From NCBI GenBank assembly GCA_041686345.1, contig JAWLEA010000019.1, forward strand, positions 1-36,021: a stretch of 36,021 nt of DNA, given 5' to 3'. Every line of letters begins with the position of its first letter. The stretch's first letter is position 1. The DNA is from JAQICJ01 sp041686345. GTDB lineage: Bacteria; Myxococcota_A; Polyangia; HGW-17. The notes beneath the pieces were generated by a model, which had not been told where the DNA came from, did no database searches, and saw only the letters and a program-made list of their open reading frames with translations. Both the position numbers and the translations under genes were made by a program. Of the stretch, positions 17,075 to 25,510 are shown piece after piece.

Positions 17075-18880
17075 TCAATTGGTTTCATCTTCAATTTTGA
17101 GAACTGCAAGAAAGGCTTCTTGAGGAATTTCAACAGTACCGACCATCTTCATTCTCTTCTTGCCTTCCTTTTGTTTTTCCAAAAGCTTTCTTTTTCTTGA
17201 AATATCACCACCATAGCATTTGGCGGTTACATTTTTGCGCAAAGCTCTGACATTAACTCTGGCAATAACTCTTTTGCCGATTGCAGCTTGAATGGCTACT
17301 TCATACATTTGCCTGGGAATAAATTCTTTCATCTTGCGAATCAGAGAAAGTCCCCGCTTATAGGAACGAGAACTGTGAACGATTATGGATAAAGCATCCA
17401 CCGGTTCTCCATTTACCAAAATATCAACCTTGACCAGATCTGATTTTTCATAGCCGATGGGTTCATAATCAAAGGATGCATAACCACGGGAAATACTTTT
17501 AAGTTTATCATAAAAATCGAAAACTACTTCGGCCATAGGCAATTTGTAAGTCAGAATCATGCGATTATGGCTGTGATATTGCATATCCAACTGTTCACCT
17601 CTTCTATCCTGGGCCAACTTGATTACTCCCCCTATGTGATCCTGGGGAACATGAATATCAGCCTTGATATAAGGTTCATGAATTGCTTCGATTTCCATGA
17701 CATTTGGTAATTTGGAGGGATTGTCGATAAAAATTTCATCCCCATTTTTAAGTTCAATCTTGTAAGTAACTGTTGGAGCTGTAGTAATAAGATCGATATC
17801 ATGCTCTCGCTCTAGACGTTCCTGAATTATTTCCATGTGAAGCATTCCAAGATATCCACATCTGAAACCGTGTCCCAGAGCCAGAGAAGTTTCCAGTTCA
17901 TAGATAAGGGAAGAATCATTTAATTTTAATTTTTCCAGAGCATCTTTCAAATTATTGTAATCTTTGTTGTCAACTGGATAAAGCCCGGAAAAAACAGTAG
18001 GCTTGACTTCTTTAAATCCTGGATAGACCTCTTTATGAGGATTGTTGGCATTGGTTATGGTGTCGCCTACTTTTACCTCAGCTATGGTTTTGATATTTGA
18101 AACCATAAAACCGACTTCACCGGCAGAAAGTTCTTCAACTTCCAGAGGTTCGGGAGAGAAAACCCCCAATTTGGTAACTTCAAATTTATTGCCGGTGGAG
18201 GCAAATTTGATCATATCACCTTTTTTAATTGATCCAGCCCCAATTCTGATCAAAGCAATTACCCCCACATAGGTATCATACCAGGAATCAAAAACCAGAG
18301 CTTTCAAAGGTTCATTTCTGCGATCTTCCGGAGGAGGAACAAGCTCAATAATATGACGCAGTACTTCATCAATTCCTTTACCGGTTTTAGCACTGATCAA
18401 AGGTGCATACCCAGCTTCTATCCCGACTACATCTTCAATTTCTTCTTTAACTCTAACCGGATCGGCAGAAGGAAGATCAATCTTGTTAAGTACCGGAATA
18501 ATTTCCAATTCCTGATCCACTGCCAGATAAACATTGGCCAGAGTTTGTGCTTCTACTCCCTGACTGGCATCAACAATCAAAATAGCTCCTTCGCAAGCAG
18601 CCAGTGACTTTGATACTTCATAATTGAAATCAACATGACCGGGAGTATCAATCAGATTTAAAACATAATCCTGATTTTTATAAGTATAAGGGATTTTTAC
18701 ACTCTGAGCCTTAATGGTGATTCCCCTTTCCCTTTCCAGATCCATTCTGTCCAAAAACTGGTCTTTCCTGTTCCGTTCTTCCAACATACCGGTCATCTCC
18801 AGTATTCTGTCAGCCAGGGTAGACTTTCCATGATCTATATGTGCGATTATGCTGAAATTTCTAATAAATTTGGGGTCCAT
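17075..18880 (-). CDS. lepA: Elongation factor 4 (LepA), ribosome back-translocase GTPase
   Basis: A 601-residue translational GTPase of typical LepA length. G-motifs: AHIDHGKS (13-20), the RGITIK switch I segment, DTPGHVDF, and NKIDLPSADP. The EF4-specific C-terminal domain is present, with KCYGGDISRKRKLLEKQKEGKKRMK near the end and the LGMLHMEIIQERLEREHD motif in the middle. It acts on stalled ribosomes and in ribosome biogenesis. It is convergent with the PfkB gene, with a 34-bp gap that has no clear hairpin terminator. A Shine-Dalgarno AAGG precedes the ATG. Assignment is certain. Confidence 0.98.
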   Translation of the reverse strand: MDPKFIRNFSIIAHIDHGKSTLADRILEMTGMLEERNRKDQFLDRMDLERERGITIKAQSVKIPYTYKNQDYVLNLIDTPGHVDFNYEVSKSLAACEGAILIVDASQGVEAQTLANVYLAVDQELEIIPVLNKIDLPSADPVRVKEEIEDVVGIEAGYAPLISAKTGKGIDEVLRHIIELVPPPEDRRNEPLKALVFDSWYDTYVGVIALIRIGAGSIKKGDMIKFASTGNKFEVTKLGVFSPEPLEVEELSAGEVGFMVSNIKTIAEVKVGDTITNANNPHKEVYPGFKEVKPTVFSGLYPVDNKDYNNLKDALEKLKLNDSSLIYELETSLALGHGFRCGYLGMLHMEIIQERLEREHDIDLITTAPTVTYKIELKNGDEIFIDNPSKLPNVMEIEAIHEPYIKADIHVPQDHIGGVIKLAQDRRGEQLDMQYHSHNRMILTYKLPMAEVVFDFYDKLKSISRGYASFDYEPIGYEKSDLVKVDILVNGEPVDALSIIVHSSRSYKRGLSLIRKMKEFIPRQMYEVAIQAAIGKRVIARVNVRALRKNVTAKCYGGDISRKRKLLEKQKEGKKRMKMVGTVEIPQEAFLAVLKIEDETN

Positions 18881-19055
18881 ATTTTACCTTGAATATATTC
18901 CTTTTTTCAAAAAACAAACAATTAATATCATAGCCTTTGTATTGTGAACCAGATATCATTCAACTTCAGATTGTTTGCCTGATTACCAGAAGATTGTCTG
19001 CCTGCTTCAGTAAACTATCACATGGCATCATCAGGTGGGAATCAACAGAGTATTA
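18881..19055. other. Non-coding gap upstream of lepA
   Basis: No gene or clear motif was found in this stretch, which should contain the lepA promoter. It ends at the left boundary of a dispersed element. Confidence 0.35.
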
Positions 19056-19215
19056 GTTCCTTCCCAAACAGGAAAGTCATCACCTGAATGCGGAATTTTA
19101 CCTTATCAATTTTATCGTAACTGATTGAAATAATAGAGTCTATGTCTGAGAAGTTATTACGCGCATCTGAGGCAAACTTCTAATTCAGTCAATAACCCCA
19201 TTCCGGGACGGGAAC
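19056..19215 (+). repeat. Dispersed element, 160-bp copy
   Basis: Ends are GTTCCTTCCC and GGGACGGGAAC. The interior follows the family, with AAGTCATCACCTGAATGCGGAATTT-type left sequence and CGCGCATCTGAGGCAAACTTCT-type right sequence. Flanks are TATTA (left) and TATTTA (right), a near-match to the TA-rich duplications of other copies. It lies 12 bp beyond the stop codon of the SRPBCC gene. Confidence 0.85.
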
Positions 19216-19227
19216 TATTTAAAGGGA

Positions 19228-19713
19228 TTATTTTCCCAGTTTGTCATCAATATATTCATCATACAGATGCCAACTGTCTGAAATTTCCTTTTTGATCATC
19301 TTTTCAACTTTTTTACCAACTAGTGGAATACTTATACTGATATTGATTTTATTGATGATATCGGTTGTATCACCATTATCTTTCAAATTGACAGTACCAT
19401 TGACCTTAACCTTATTTTTCCAAGAAGATAAATAATATTCCCAATTTGCAAATTTTTCCTTCAAATTCCAAGTGTATTTGTAAACATTTACTTCGGTTTT
19501 GCTTTTGTTTACGCCTTTAATTCCGCGGGCATACTCAGTACAATGGAGTTCGTAAATCAACTGCTCGTCATTTTTTTCCACTTCTTTGTATTCACAATCT
19601 ACTGCATTATTAACTCTTTTGTTTCTTTCAACTTCCAATTCCGGATCCGTAAGGATAGCGAGAACCTTATCAGCGCCTACTTTAACTGTTCTGGTTTTTT
19701 CAATGGTTTGCAT
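19228..19713 (-). CDS. SRPBCC/START-fold protein, DUF2505-like
   Basis: A 161-residue protein that fits the SRPBCC (Bet v1/polyketide cyclase-like) fold: an N-terminal strand MQTIEKTRTVKV, a helix with KVLAILTDPELEVERNK, a run of antiparallel strands (YKYTWNLKEK, VKVNGTVNLKDNGDTTDI), and a long C-terminal helix starting SIPLVGKKVEKMIKKEI. The PLVGKKVE motif is typical of DUF2505-like members. These proteins bind hydrophobic ligands, and no ligand can be inferred. No signal peptide, so cytoplasmic. Its stop codon lies 12 bp from a dispersed element. Single-gene transcript. Confidence 0.72.
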   Translation of the reverse strand: MQTIEKTRTVKVGADKVLAILTDPELEVERNKRVNNAVDCEYKEVEKNDEQLIYELHCTEYARGIKGVNKSKTEVNVYKYTWNLKEKFANWEYYLSSWKNKVKVNGTVNLKDNGDTTDIINKINISISIPLVGKKVEKMIKKEISDSWHLYDEYIDDKLGK

Positions 19714-20083
19714 AGTAACTCCTTATTTTAAAACTTAAATTCAAATTGTATCCGGTCAAAATAATAATTGTTAAATAGTTCCCAGCCCTTTTGGGATGGG
19801 AACTAAATAATCAAATTATCACATTTATTTTTAATTTCCAAACAAGAACCGGTAGATAAAACTTATTTTTAATTTATCCAATTGTAAAACACGATAGCTC
19901 GACAGGGTGTGCAAATATGGACAATAATAAAAATCTTTGCACAAATAAACTATATTATTTCAATGTTTTATCTATGGCACTATCTTTGCTTTGGTTCCAT
20001 GGAAATAATTGTTGAAACTATCGCTCCAGTTTGGATCGGATTTTCACTCTGGATTGTTCCCGTTCAGAATAAAGGAGAAAATA
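19714..20083. other. Non-coding region before the envelope/PilZ operon
   Basis: About 370 bp without a gene. It contains the 26-bp mini-element at 19778-19803 and an A/T-rich tract that probably carries promoters in both directions. No confident promoter was placed. An in-frame ATG at 20009 is not used as the start of the next gene because it lacks a ribosome binding site. Confidence 0.4.
19778..19803 (+). repeat. Minimal 26-bp derivative of the dispersed element
   Basis: Only the two terminal inverted repeats remain (GTTCCCAGCCC, then four T, then GGGATGGGAAC), joined almost directly. Perfect 6-bp direct repeats TAAATA flank it (19772-19777 and 19804-19809). It is either an internal deletion product or a minimal mobile form. 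Confidence 0.85.
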
Positions 20084-21361
20084 ATGAGTTTGTTTATTTT
20101 GTTCAATCTGTATTTATCAACTGTCCAACTTCAAACCTGCAATTTTTATTACCATTTTCCCCTCACTATCTCCGCGGTTGACCATGACAAAAACCAAATT
20201 GCAGTATATGGTCAAGATCTGACAACAAACAATTATCTTTGGCGCAATCTTAAAATTACCGCTGCTGGAGAGAATGGCAATTTTGCAATGGGGAATAAAA
20301 TCAAAAAAATTGTAATAACTTCAGACAACAAAATTTATCTTCTGCAAGGAAACAAGGTTTATCAATTTATAAATGGGTTCAAAATTGAAACTGAAATTCA
20401 GGAAGCCTGGGATATGACTAAACTCGGAAAAACCTTGTATTACCTTGGTAAAAACGGAGTAGGAAAAATAGAAAAGGATCAGAAACAGATAATTTTCAAC
20501 TCCTTGTATTTGTCCAGATCTTCCAAGTTATTCGTTTCAGAAAACAAGTTATTGTTCATCAATAATCGGGGAATCTTTATCTATTCTCAAAAAAGCGATG
20601 ATATCAGGAAAGTTGATGCAAGGGGAGGTAAAAAACTAAGATTTTTCAAAAACACATTTTTATTTTTAAAAGGCAATGAACTTTTTCAGCAAAATACTTC
20701 TTTACCTCTGATAAATGATATTGATGATTTCTGGGTTACTTCAGACAGGATCTGGATAAGGAAAAATCGGCAAACAGGATACTGGCAAAATGGAAATTTT
20801 ATCCCTATCAGCGGAATCAGTGGCAAATCAATAAAAGTTTTTAACAATAATCTTCTTGCCACCGACTCAGGTCTTTTCCTTTGTGCCAAAAACAAAAAAG
20901 AAGTTGATCGAAAAAAACTTCAAAAAATTATGAAGTTGAGAAACCGTGTAAAAATCAAGTGTAAAATGCCGGATTTTCTTCCAGTGGTACCTACAATCGG
21001 CTGGAGTAAAAACCTAGATTATCTGATTCCGGCTGTTCAATTCAGTTTTGAACAAATCCCCCGGCTTCAATCAGGAGAAAATGGTCTTTATCTGAAAAAC
21101 AGCCAGAAGATGGTAATTACTTTTACCTGGAAATTTCCCTTCAGAAGAAGAGAACCTGCTGTAATCCGAGAAAAGATGAAAATGCGGAAGGTACAATTTG
21201 AAAAAAAATTCAATAAATATCAAAGATGTCTCAAAGCAAAAAATTTGGCCAGACGCTATCGGGGAAAAGAAAAAATTCCCCTGGAAATATTGATAAAAAT
21301 AGAGGAATTACTGGCGCGTTTCCAAAAAGTGAGAAAATTTCATACTTTTTCATCCTGTTAA
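20084..21361 (+). CDS. Envelope protein with possible beta-propeller and helical C-terminal domain
   Basis: The start at 20084 is chosen because AAAGGAG lies 7 nt before it and because the product then begins with a short hydrophobic leader (MSLFILFNLYLSTVQL). The protein has 425 residues. The first 280 consist of repeated short strands (KKIVITSDNKIYLLQGNKVYQF; SKLFVSENKLLFINNRGIFI; DDFWVTSDRIWIRK) that look like irregular beta-propeller blades. The last 130 residues are basic and helical, starting near PDFLPVVPTIGWS and continuing with FTWKFPF and EKMKMRK. This part resembles the C-terminal domain of the next gene product. Function unknown; probably exported. First gene of a four-gene operon. 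Confidence 0.65.
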   Translation: MSLFILFNLYLSTVQLQTCNFYYHFPLTISAVDHDKNQIAVYGQDLTTNNYLWRNLKITAAGENGNFAMGNKIKKIVITSDNKIYLLQGNKVYQFINGFKIETEIQEAWDMTKLGKTLYYLGKNGVGKIEKDQKQIIFNSLYLSRSSKLFVSENKLLFINNRGIFIYSQKSDDIRKVDARGGKKLRFFKNTFLFLKGNELFQQNTSLPLINDIDDFWVTSDRIWIRKNRQTGYWQNGNFIPISGISGKSIKVFNNNLLATDSGLFLCAKNKKEVDRKKLQKIMKLRNRVKIKCKMPDFLPVVPTIGWSKNLDYLIPAVQFSFEQIPRLQSGENGLYLKNSQKMVITFTWKFPFRRREPAVIREKMKMRKVQFEKKFNKYQRCLKAKNLARRYRGKEKIPLEILIKIEELLARFQKVRKFHTFSSC

Positions 21362-21386
21362 CAACACAAATTTAAAGGAGAAACCG

Positions 21387-22043
21387 ATGTCTTCCCTCAG
21401 TAAATATTTCTTCATTTTATTAATAATAAACCAGAGTCTACCTGCAAAATTATCAGCTGGTCAAAACAGAAAAAAAATTCAAAAGAAATCTGAAAAAAAA
21501 TTCAAAACAGCCTCCAGGCTTTGTGCTGTTTATCACCTTTCCAGTCGCTATTGTTATCCCAAAAGGATAAAAATTCCCAAATTTTCTAAATTTAGTAAAA
21601 AAGTCAAAACAGCCCAAAACCATGTTTTTCATAACTTCAATTCACTAAAAACTTCATTGAGGTTTTCATCCTTATTACCTGATATATCAATAAACTGGGG
21701 CAGATATGATGATACTGACAGAAGTTTGAGTGCCGCTCCGGGACAGGAAAACTACTGGGATGAAAACAATGGGATCAGACAAGTTTTTCAAATTAGAGCA
21801 AAATGGGATCTCAAACGCTTGCTATTTGATCGTAATGATATTATTATATTAAAAGAAAAAAGAAAGAATTTTGAAATTGTCCAAAAAAAGATTACACTCT
21901 GCAGGCGTACTTTTTTCAGATGGAAAAAGTTGCTTCTAATTTATATGATGAATCCATCTCTCAGGCTTCTTATTGAACTTGAAGAACGGGAAGCTGTACT
22001 TGACAGACTTTCTGCCGGAGGATTCAATCTCCTTTTGAGGTAA
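21387..22043 (+). CDS. Exported helical protein, partial paralogue of the upstream product
   Basis: A 218-residue protein with an N-terminal signal peptide (residues 5-25), then a basic region with two cysteines (RLCAVYHLSSRYCYP), then the domain LLPDISINWGRYDDTD...IRAKWDLKRLLFD...LKEKRKNFEIVQKK...RRTFFRWKKL. The order LP..I.W, long variable loop, W.L, E-K-R/K-rich helix, then a long basic helix matches the C-terminus of the preceding product, suggesting duplication and divergence. A similar W-L-LLFD-plus-helix layout is common in uncharacterised deltaproteobacterial envelope proteins, by my recollection. The Shine-Dalgarno AAAGGAG precedes the ATG. The PilZ gene follows after 7 bp. Role unknown. 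Confidence 0.62.
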   Translation: MSSLSKYFFILLIINQSLPAKLSAGQNRKKIQKKSEKKFKTASRLCAVYHLSSRYCYPKRIKIPKFSKFSKKVKTAQNHVFHNFNSLKTSLRFSSLLPDISINWGRYDDTDRSLSAAPGQENYWDENNGIRQVFQIRAKWDLKRLLFDRNDIIILKEKRKNFEIVQKKITLCRRTFFRWKKLLLIYMMNPSLRLLIELEEREAVLDRLSAGGFNLLLR

Positions 22044-22050
22044 ATCATTC

Positions 22051-22425
22051 ATGTCACAAAATCGTCGCAGTCATGTTCGCCATACTGTCAACATCGAAAT
22101 TGATCTTCAAGTGCCACAACACAACATAAAAGAAAAAGTCAAAACACGCGATTTGAGTAAAGGGGGATTATGTTTCAGTTTTGACAAGCCCCTCAACATG
22201 AATGATCAACTTGAATTGGGACTTTCTCTGATTCTTGGACCGGAAGCACAAAGTGAGACCCTTTATTTGAAAGCTCAAGTTGCCTGGTGTTCCCAGGAGG
22301 AAGACAGAGGGCAATACCAGATAGGTGCTGCTTTCAATAACCATAATGATGATGAAATCAATTCAAATATAGAAACTTTTCTGGAATTTTTGCAAGAGGG
22401 ATTTGAAGTCAACTTAGATGAGTAA
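22051..22425 (+). CDS. PilZ-domain protein (probable c-di-GMP receptor)
   Basis: A 124-residue single-domain PilZ protein. The c-di-GMP-binding elements are both present: the N-terminal RxxxR motif (RRSHVR, residues 5-10) and the DLSKGGLCF segment (D/NxSxxG), followed by a beta-barrel with LKAQVAWCS and YQIGAAFNN strands. It should bind cyclic di-GMP and act through a partner. It is embedded between an exported protein gene (7 bp upstream) and the pseudokinase gene, which it overlaps by 8 bp. This suggests the ligand controls an envelope or membrane function encoded by this operon. Confidence 0.9.
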   Translation: MSQNRRSHVRHTVNIEIDLQVPQHNIKEKVKTRDLSKGGLCFSFDKPLNMNDQLELGLSLILGPEAQSETLYLKAQVAWCSQEEDRGQYQIGAAFNNHNDDEINSNIETFLEFLQEGFEVNLDE

Positions 22426-23290
22426 ATATTGTTCATATTGTCTGTCCCGGTCAGATTCAACTGATATCTGCCCCCATTGTCAAAGTAAAATAAAATCTTT
22501 CCCCCACGATTTGCCTTCATCAATCTCAGGTTGGAATATCAAAGATTGTTTGAGAACAACAATTTTGGGTTCCTATCTTCTGGTTAAAAAAGATAACCAG
22601 AAAGGGTTGATTTTCCTGCTTAATTCTGAAGGGGATTTTTCTGAAGGAGATCTTGATAATCCAGGTTTGCCTGGAGAAATACACCCCCTTGAACGCGGCT
22701 ATTACAAAAAACGTCCCTTTGTTGTTTATCCTTTTCCAGAACAAACTGCGGCCAGTGCCAAAACAACTCCCAGAGAAGCTGCCAAAATTCTTTCAACTTT
22801 GTACAAATCTCTTCAAAAAAGAATTATTAATCAAAATAATGTTCCTGAACCTCAAGAAATAGTTAAAATCAATAAAAGTTGGAAAATTCTTTCAGGAATG
22901 CCCTGTTCAGTTTTAGAAAATAATATTTTCAATCATTTTTCTGCTCCTGAAAAAGAAAAATTCCAGCATCTCAACGATAAATCCCTCACTTATACCTGCA
23001 GTTGTATATTTTATTATCTAATCAAGGGACTACCACCTGCAGGCTTGGCTTCACCAATTTCCAAGGATAAATATAATCTCTCTCCTCTTGATTTGACCGT
23101 ATTCAAAGCCCTTTCCCCCAACCCGGAACTCAGACCCGGAAGTAAGGAATTTATCAAAAATATTCATAAGGATATCACTGAAAAATCAAATATTGCCAAA
23201 CTGGTTAACACTGCTTTCGGTATTGCAGGTATCTTTATTTTGCTCACCATTGGTCTTGGACTTTCACTTCTCCTTGTCTACCTGAACTAA
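22418..23290 (+). CDS. Zinc-ribbon pseudokinase with C-terminal transmembrane anchor
   Basis: A 290-residue protein. An N-terminal zinc ribbon (Cys5, Cys8, Cys18, Cys21) is followed by a region that aligns with the C-lobe of a Ser/Thr kinase: APE (176-178), DKSLTYTCSCIFYYLIKGLPP (187-207) in the position of the D-x-Y-S-x-G-helix-L-x-x-G-x-P segment, and KALSPNPELRP (230-240) in the position of the subdomain XI arginine motif. No VAIK lysine, HRD or DFG motif is visible, so catalysis is unlikely. Residues 263-288 form a single membrane helix, leaving the body cytoplasmic. It overlaps the PilZ gene, so the two probably work together. The stop TAA lies inside a flanking repeat of a dispersed element. 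Confidence 0.75.
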   Translation: MSKYCSYCLSRSDSTDICPHCQSKIKSFPHDLPSSISGWNIKDCLRTTILGSYLLVKKDNQKGLIFLLNSEGDFSEGDLDNPGLPGEIHPLERGYYKKRPFVVYPFPEQTAASAKTTPREAAKILSTLYKSLQKRIINQNNVPEPQEIVKINKSWKILSGMPCSVLENNIFNHFSAPEKEKFQHLNDKSLTYTCSCIFYYLIKGLPPAGLASPISKDKYNLSPLDLTVFKALSPNPELRPGSKEFIKNIHKDITEKSNIAKLVNTAFGIAGIFILLTIGLGLSLLLVYLN

Positions 23291-23293
23291 CTA

Positions 23294-23455
23294 GTTCCCA
23301 TCCCAAAAAGGAAGGTCATCACCTGAACGCGGAATTTTATCTCATCTGCTTTGTCATAACTTCTTGATATAGTGGCAACTATGTCGGCGCAGTTACTCCG
23401 CGCATCTGAGGCAAACTTCTCATTCAGTCAAAGACCCCCATTCTGGGATGGGAAC
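23294..23455 (+). repeat. 162-bp dispersed element, intact copy
   Basis: Perfect terminal inverted repeats (GTTCCCATCCCA and its complement) and perfect 6-bp direct repeats TAACTA at 23288-23293 and 23456-23461. The left direct repeat contains the stop codon of the pseudokinase gene. It carries the CCCCCATTCTGGGA right-end subtype. This is among the least damaged copies. Confidence 0.92.
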
Positions 23456-23661
23456 TAACTATGAAATCTTTTTCAACTCATAAGAGTTATTTCTCCACTG
23501 TTTTTTTGTAAATTTCAGGAATTGTGATAAAAAATAAAGAAAGTTGTAATTTAATTTCTGACAGTTTTAAGTTTGACAAAAAATATTACACCAATAACTG
23601 CAAAAATTTATGAAACTTTAAATTTATTTTTTCAACTTCAGTTTTTTTCAGTTATAAATTA
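23456..23661. other. AT-rich gap between two element copies
   Basis: No gene is seen. Runs of T and A around 23520-23650 may include promoter elements for the downstream operon, but no specific pair could be chosen with confidence. Confidence 0.3.
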
Positions 23662-23826
23662 GTATCCGTACCAGAAGTGGTGTTTTTGGATGGGGAAGAA
23701 GTTTGCCTCAGATGCGCGGAAGCACTTCAAAGATATAGCCACCACTACTATTTCTAGAAGTTACGACAAAGATGATGAGGTAAAATTCCGTCGACAGACA
23801 ATGACATCCATTTTTGCTACGGGTAC
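23662..23826 (-). repeat. Dispersed element, 165-bp copy in reverse orientation
   Basis: Ends are GTATCCGTACC and the complementary form ending GGGTAC, so both ends share the same unusual GTAC-type change. The flanking direct repeat is 7 bp, TAAATTA (23655-23661 and 23827-23833). The interior reads as the reverse complement of other copies (GAAGTTTGCCTCAGATGCGCGG). Short open frames here are artefacts of the repeat. Confidence 0.9.
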
Positions 23827-23888
23827 TAAATTAAACACAAAAGTTTTAAACTTTATTTCTCCTCTTCAGAATCTGGTTAAAATGCCTT

Positions 23889-24320
23889 ATGAATTTTCTT
23901 ATTATTTTTCTTCTACTGATTGTCGCGTTTTTTTTAGGTTTCTTGATTGCTCTCCATTTTGTCACCAATAATCAGGAAAACAATCAGGAAAAAGACACTT
24001 CCGGAACTGACAATTTGAAAAAAAATCAATTGGAAAATATTTCTGTTCCAGAAGAATCGCCTGGAATTGAAGACGAAATAGTCCACGAAGAACAAACTCG
24101 CAAAGTAAATAAAGTTGAAATTGAAGATTTACTTCATCTTGATGGAGATGTCATAGAAGCCGAACCTGCACCTACAGTTCCCTTAGTTCACTATGAAAGA
24201 GTTTCAAAAGAATTACAGATGCTCAAGCAGGAAATTCAAGCCATCAAAGAAAAAGAAAAGGAAAACAATAAAGACAGTGGATTATATCCAGTAGCCTGTG
24301 ACAAAGATCTTTCCGAATGA
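23889..24320 (+). CDS. Membrane-anchored coiled-coil protein
   Basis: A 143-residue protein with one N-terminal transmembrane helix (residues 2-25, FLIIFLLLIVAFFLGFLIAL) and a cytoplasmic acidic linker rich in Gln, Glu and Asn. A C-terminal helical segment (YERVSKELQMLKQEIQAIKEKEKEN) is a likely short coiled coil. No known family. Its stop overlaps the ATG of the HisD-like gene as ATGA, indicating tight coupling, so it may tether that protein to the membrane. No Shine-Dalgarno sequence is evident, so the start has moderate support. Confidence 0.6.
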   Translation: MNFLIIFLLLIVAFFLGFLIALHFVTNNQENNQEKDTSGTDNLKKNQLENISVPEESPGIEDEIVHEEQTRKVNKVEIEDLLHLDGDVIEAEPAPTVPLVHYERVSKELQMLKQEIQAIKEKEKENNKDSGLYPVACDKDLSE

Positions 24321-25498
24321 GTCATAAAATGAGATTTGTAAACGGTTTGGAGCCTAAAAAGAAACAAGCTTCAAGTTTAATTGGCAAGGCTCGCAGAATC
24401 ATCAAATCCTGCAAAAAAGAAGGGGTAATCAAGCTTGAAAAAGCAACCTGTGGGAAGGGGTTGGATATTCCTTTGGAAATTACCCAAAAAGCCGCTGATT
24501 TTTTATCGGAACCGGTAAGAGTTTCTCTGGAAAGAATAGTCAGAATTCAAGAAAAAATTGCCCTTAAACAATATGAAACCTTGCGACCGAGTCATCTCAA
24601 ACCAACCGCTGGTATCAAAATAACCCAGAATGTAAAACGCCTGGAAAAAATGGCCGTAAGTGCTTCTGGAGTTTGGGGAGAAGAAATCCCTGAAAGCTTG
24701 GCTTCAATCTTAATTTCAGCAAGAATTGCCGGAGTTCCCGACAGAATCCTTTTGCTCAAACCAGATGAAAATGGAGGGATTTCACCTGTTTCTCTGTACA
24801 CTGCCGGTTTGGCGGAAGCCACCAAAATTTTCAGAGCTGGTGGAAACCCAGGAATGGTTGCTTTACAATCCGGGTTTCTGGGAGAAATTCCGGATAAGCA
24901 TTTTCTGGTGGGGGGAGACCGCATCGAAAGAACTGTTTATCAGGAACTATGTAACAAACATCAACTACCTGTGCTTGATCTGGCTATTTTGCTTGATTCC
25001 AAATCATCAATTGAACCAGTTATAGAAATGATGAAAGCATGGGTTCAAGATGAACCTGATTCAGTTATTCAAATTTTTTCAACTTCAAAAAGGGTAATTA
25101 ATCGAATCCAAAATCATTTGGAAAACTTTGAAACTGACCACGAAAAAGCATGGTGGTGGCCTGATTTCAAGAAAATTCCCATCATGATGCTCGAAACCTC
25201 CGATGATTTTATTGATGTATTCAAAAAATGTGCAGTAAGATATATGATTATGCTGATAGAAGATTCAGACAAAGTATACAACAATCTTACCTATGTAGAT
25301 CATGCTGTGAGCGGTGATGTAATTCCTTCCATGATTTCAAAAAGAGTACTCTCAGCCGGTGTTATCAACAGTGACTTTTCCAGTTCTTCCCAGGGTGTCT
25401 TTGCCTTTCTCAGAACCTCAACCTTTGAAAAAATAGGCACTCAGGCAGGCAATCGCCTTAAAAACAGATTTTCCATTCTGGATCGCCTGGATTTGTAG
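24317..25498 (+). CDS. Histidinol dehydrogenase-like protein, probably catalytically inactive for histidinol
   Basis: A 393-residue protein related to HisD. Recognisable parts are an N-terminal helix-rich region, the block ASGVWGEEIPESLASILISARIAGVPDRILLLKP, which corresponds to the HisD segment for substrate and dinucleotide binding, and the block AEATKIFRAGGNPGMVALQSG in the place of the HisD GGAQAIAAL motif. The metal/catalytic regions are lost: where HisD has QAEHDP this protein has QDEPDS, lacking the zinc-ligand histidine. APEHLE is replaced by TYVDHAVSG, and no GDYxxGxNHxLPT motif is seen. No other his gene is nearby. Overlap with a membrane-anchored partner suggests a scaffolding or alternative-substrate role. 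Homology is inferred from motif order only. Confidence 0.72.
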   Translation: MSHKMRFVNGLEPKKKQASSLIGKARRIIKSCKKEGVIKLEKATCGKGLDIPLEITQKAADFLSEPVRVSLERIVRIQEKIALKQYETLRPSHLKPTAGIKITQNVKRLEKMAVSASGVWGEEIPESLASILISARIAGVPDRILLLKPDENGGISPVSLYTAGLAEATKIFRAGGNPGMVALQSGFLGEIPDKHFLVGGDRIERTVYQELCNKHQLPVLDLAILLDSKSSIEPVIEMMKAWVQDEPDSVIQIFSTSKRVINRIQNHLENFETDHEKAWWWPDFKKIPIMMLETSDDFIDVFKKCAVRYMIMLIEDSDKVYNNLTYVDHAVSGDVIPSMISKRVLSAGVINSDFSSSSQGVFAFLRTSTFEKIGTQAGNRLKNRFSILDRLDL

Positions 25499-25510
25499 CT
25501 GGTTACCGAT

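Noticed and set aside
20009..20083. N-terminal extension of the envelope protein from an ATG at 20009
   Set aside because: No ribosome binding site precedes it, while the ATG at 20084 has AAAGGAG and starts a hydrophobic leader.
23690..23971. 93-residue open frame starting inside a repeat
   Set aside because: Its first half is the reverse-oriented dispersed element, and its second half overlaps the real membrane-anchored protein gene in another frame.
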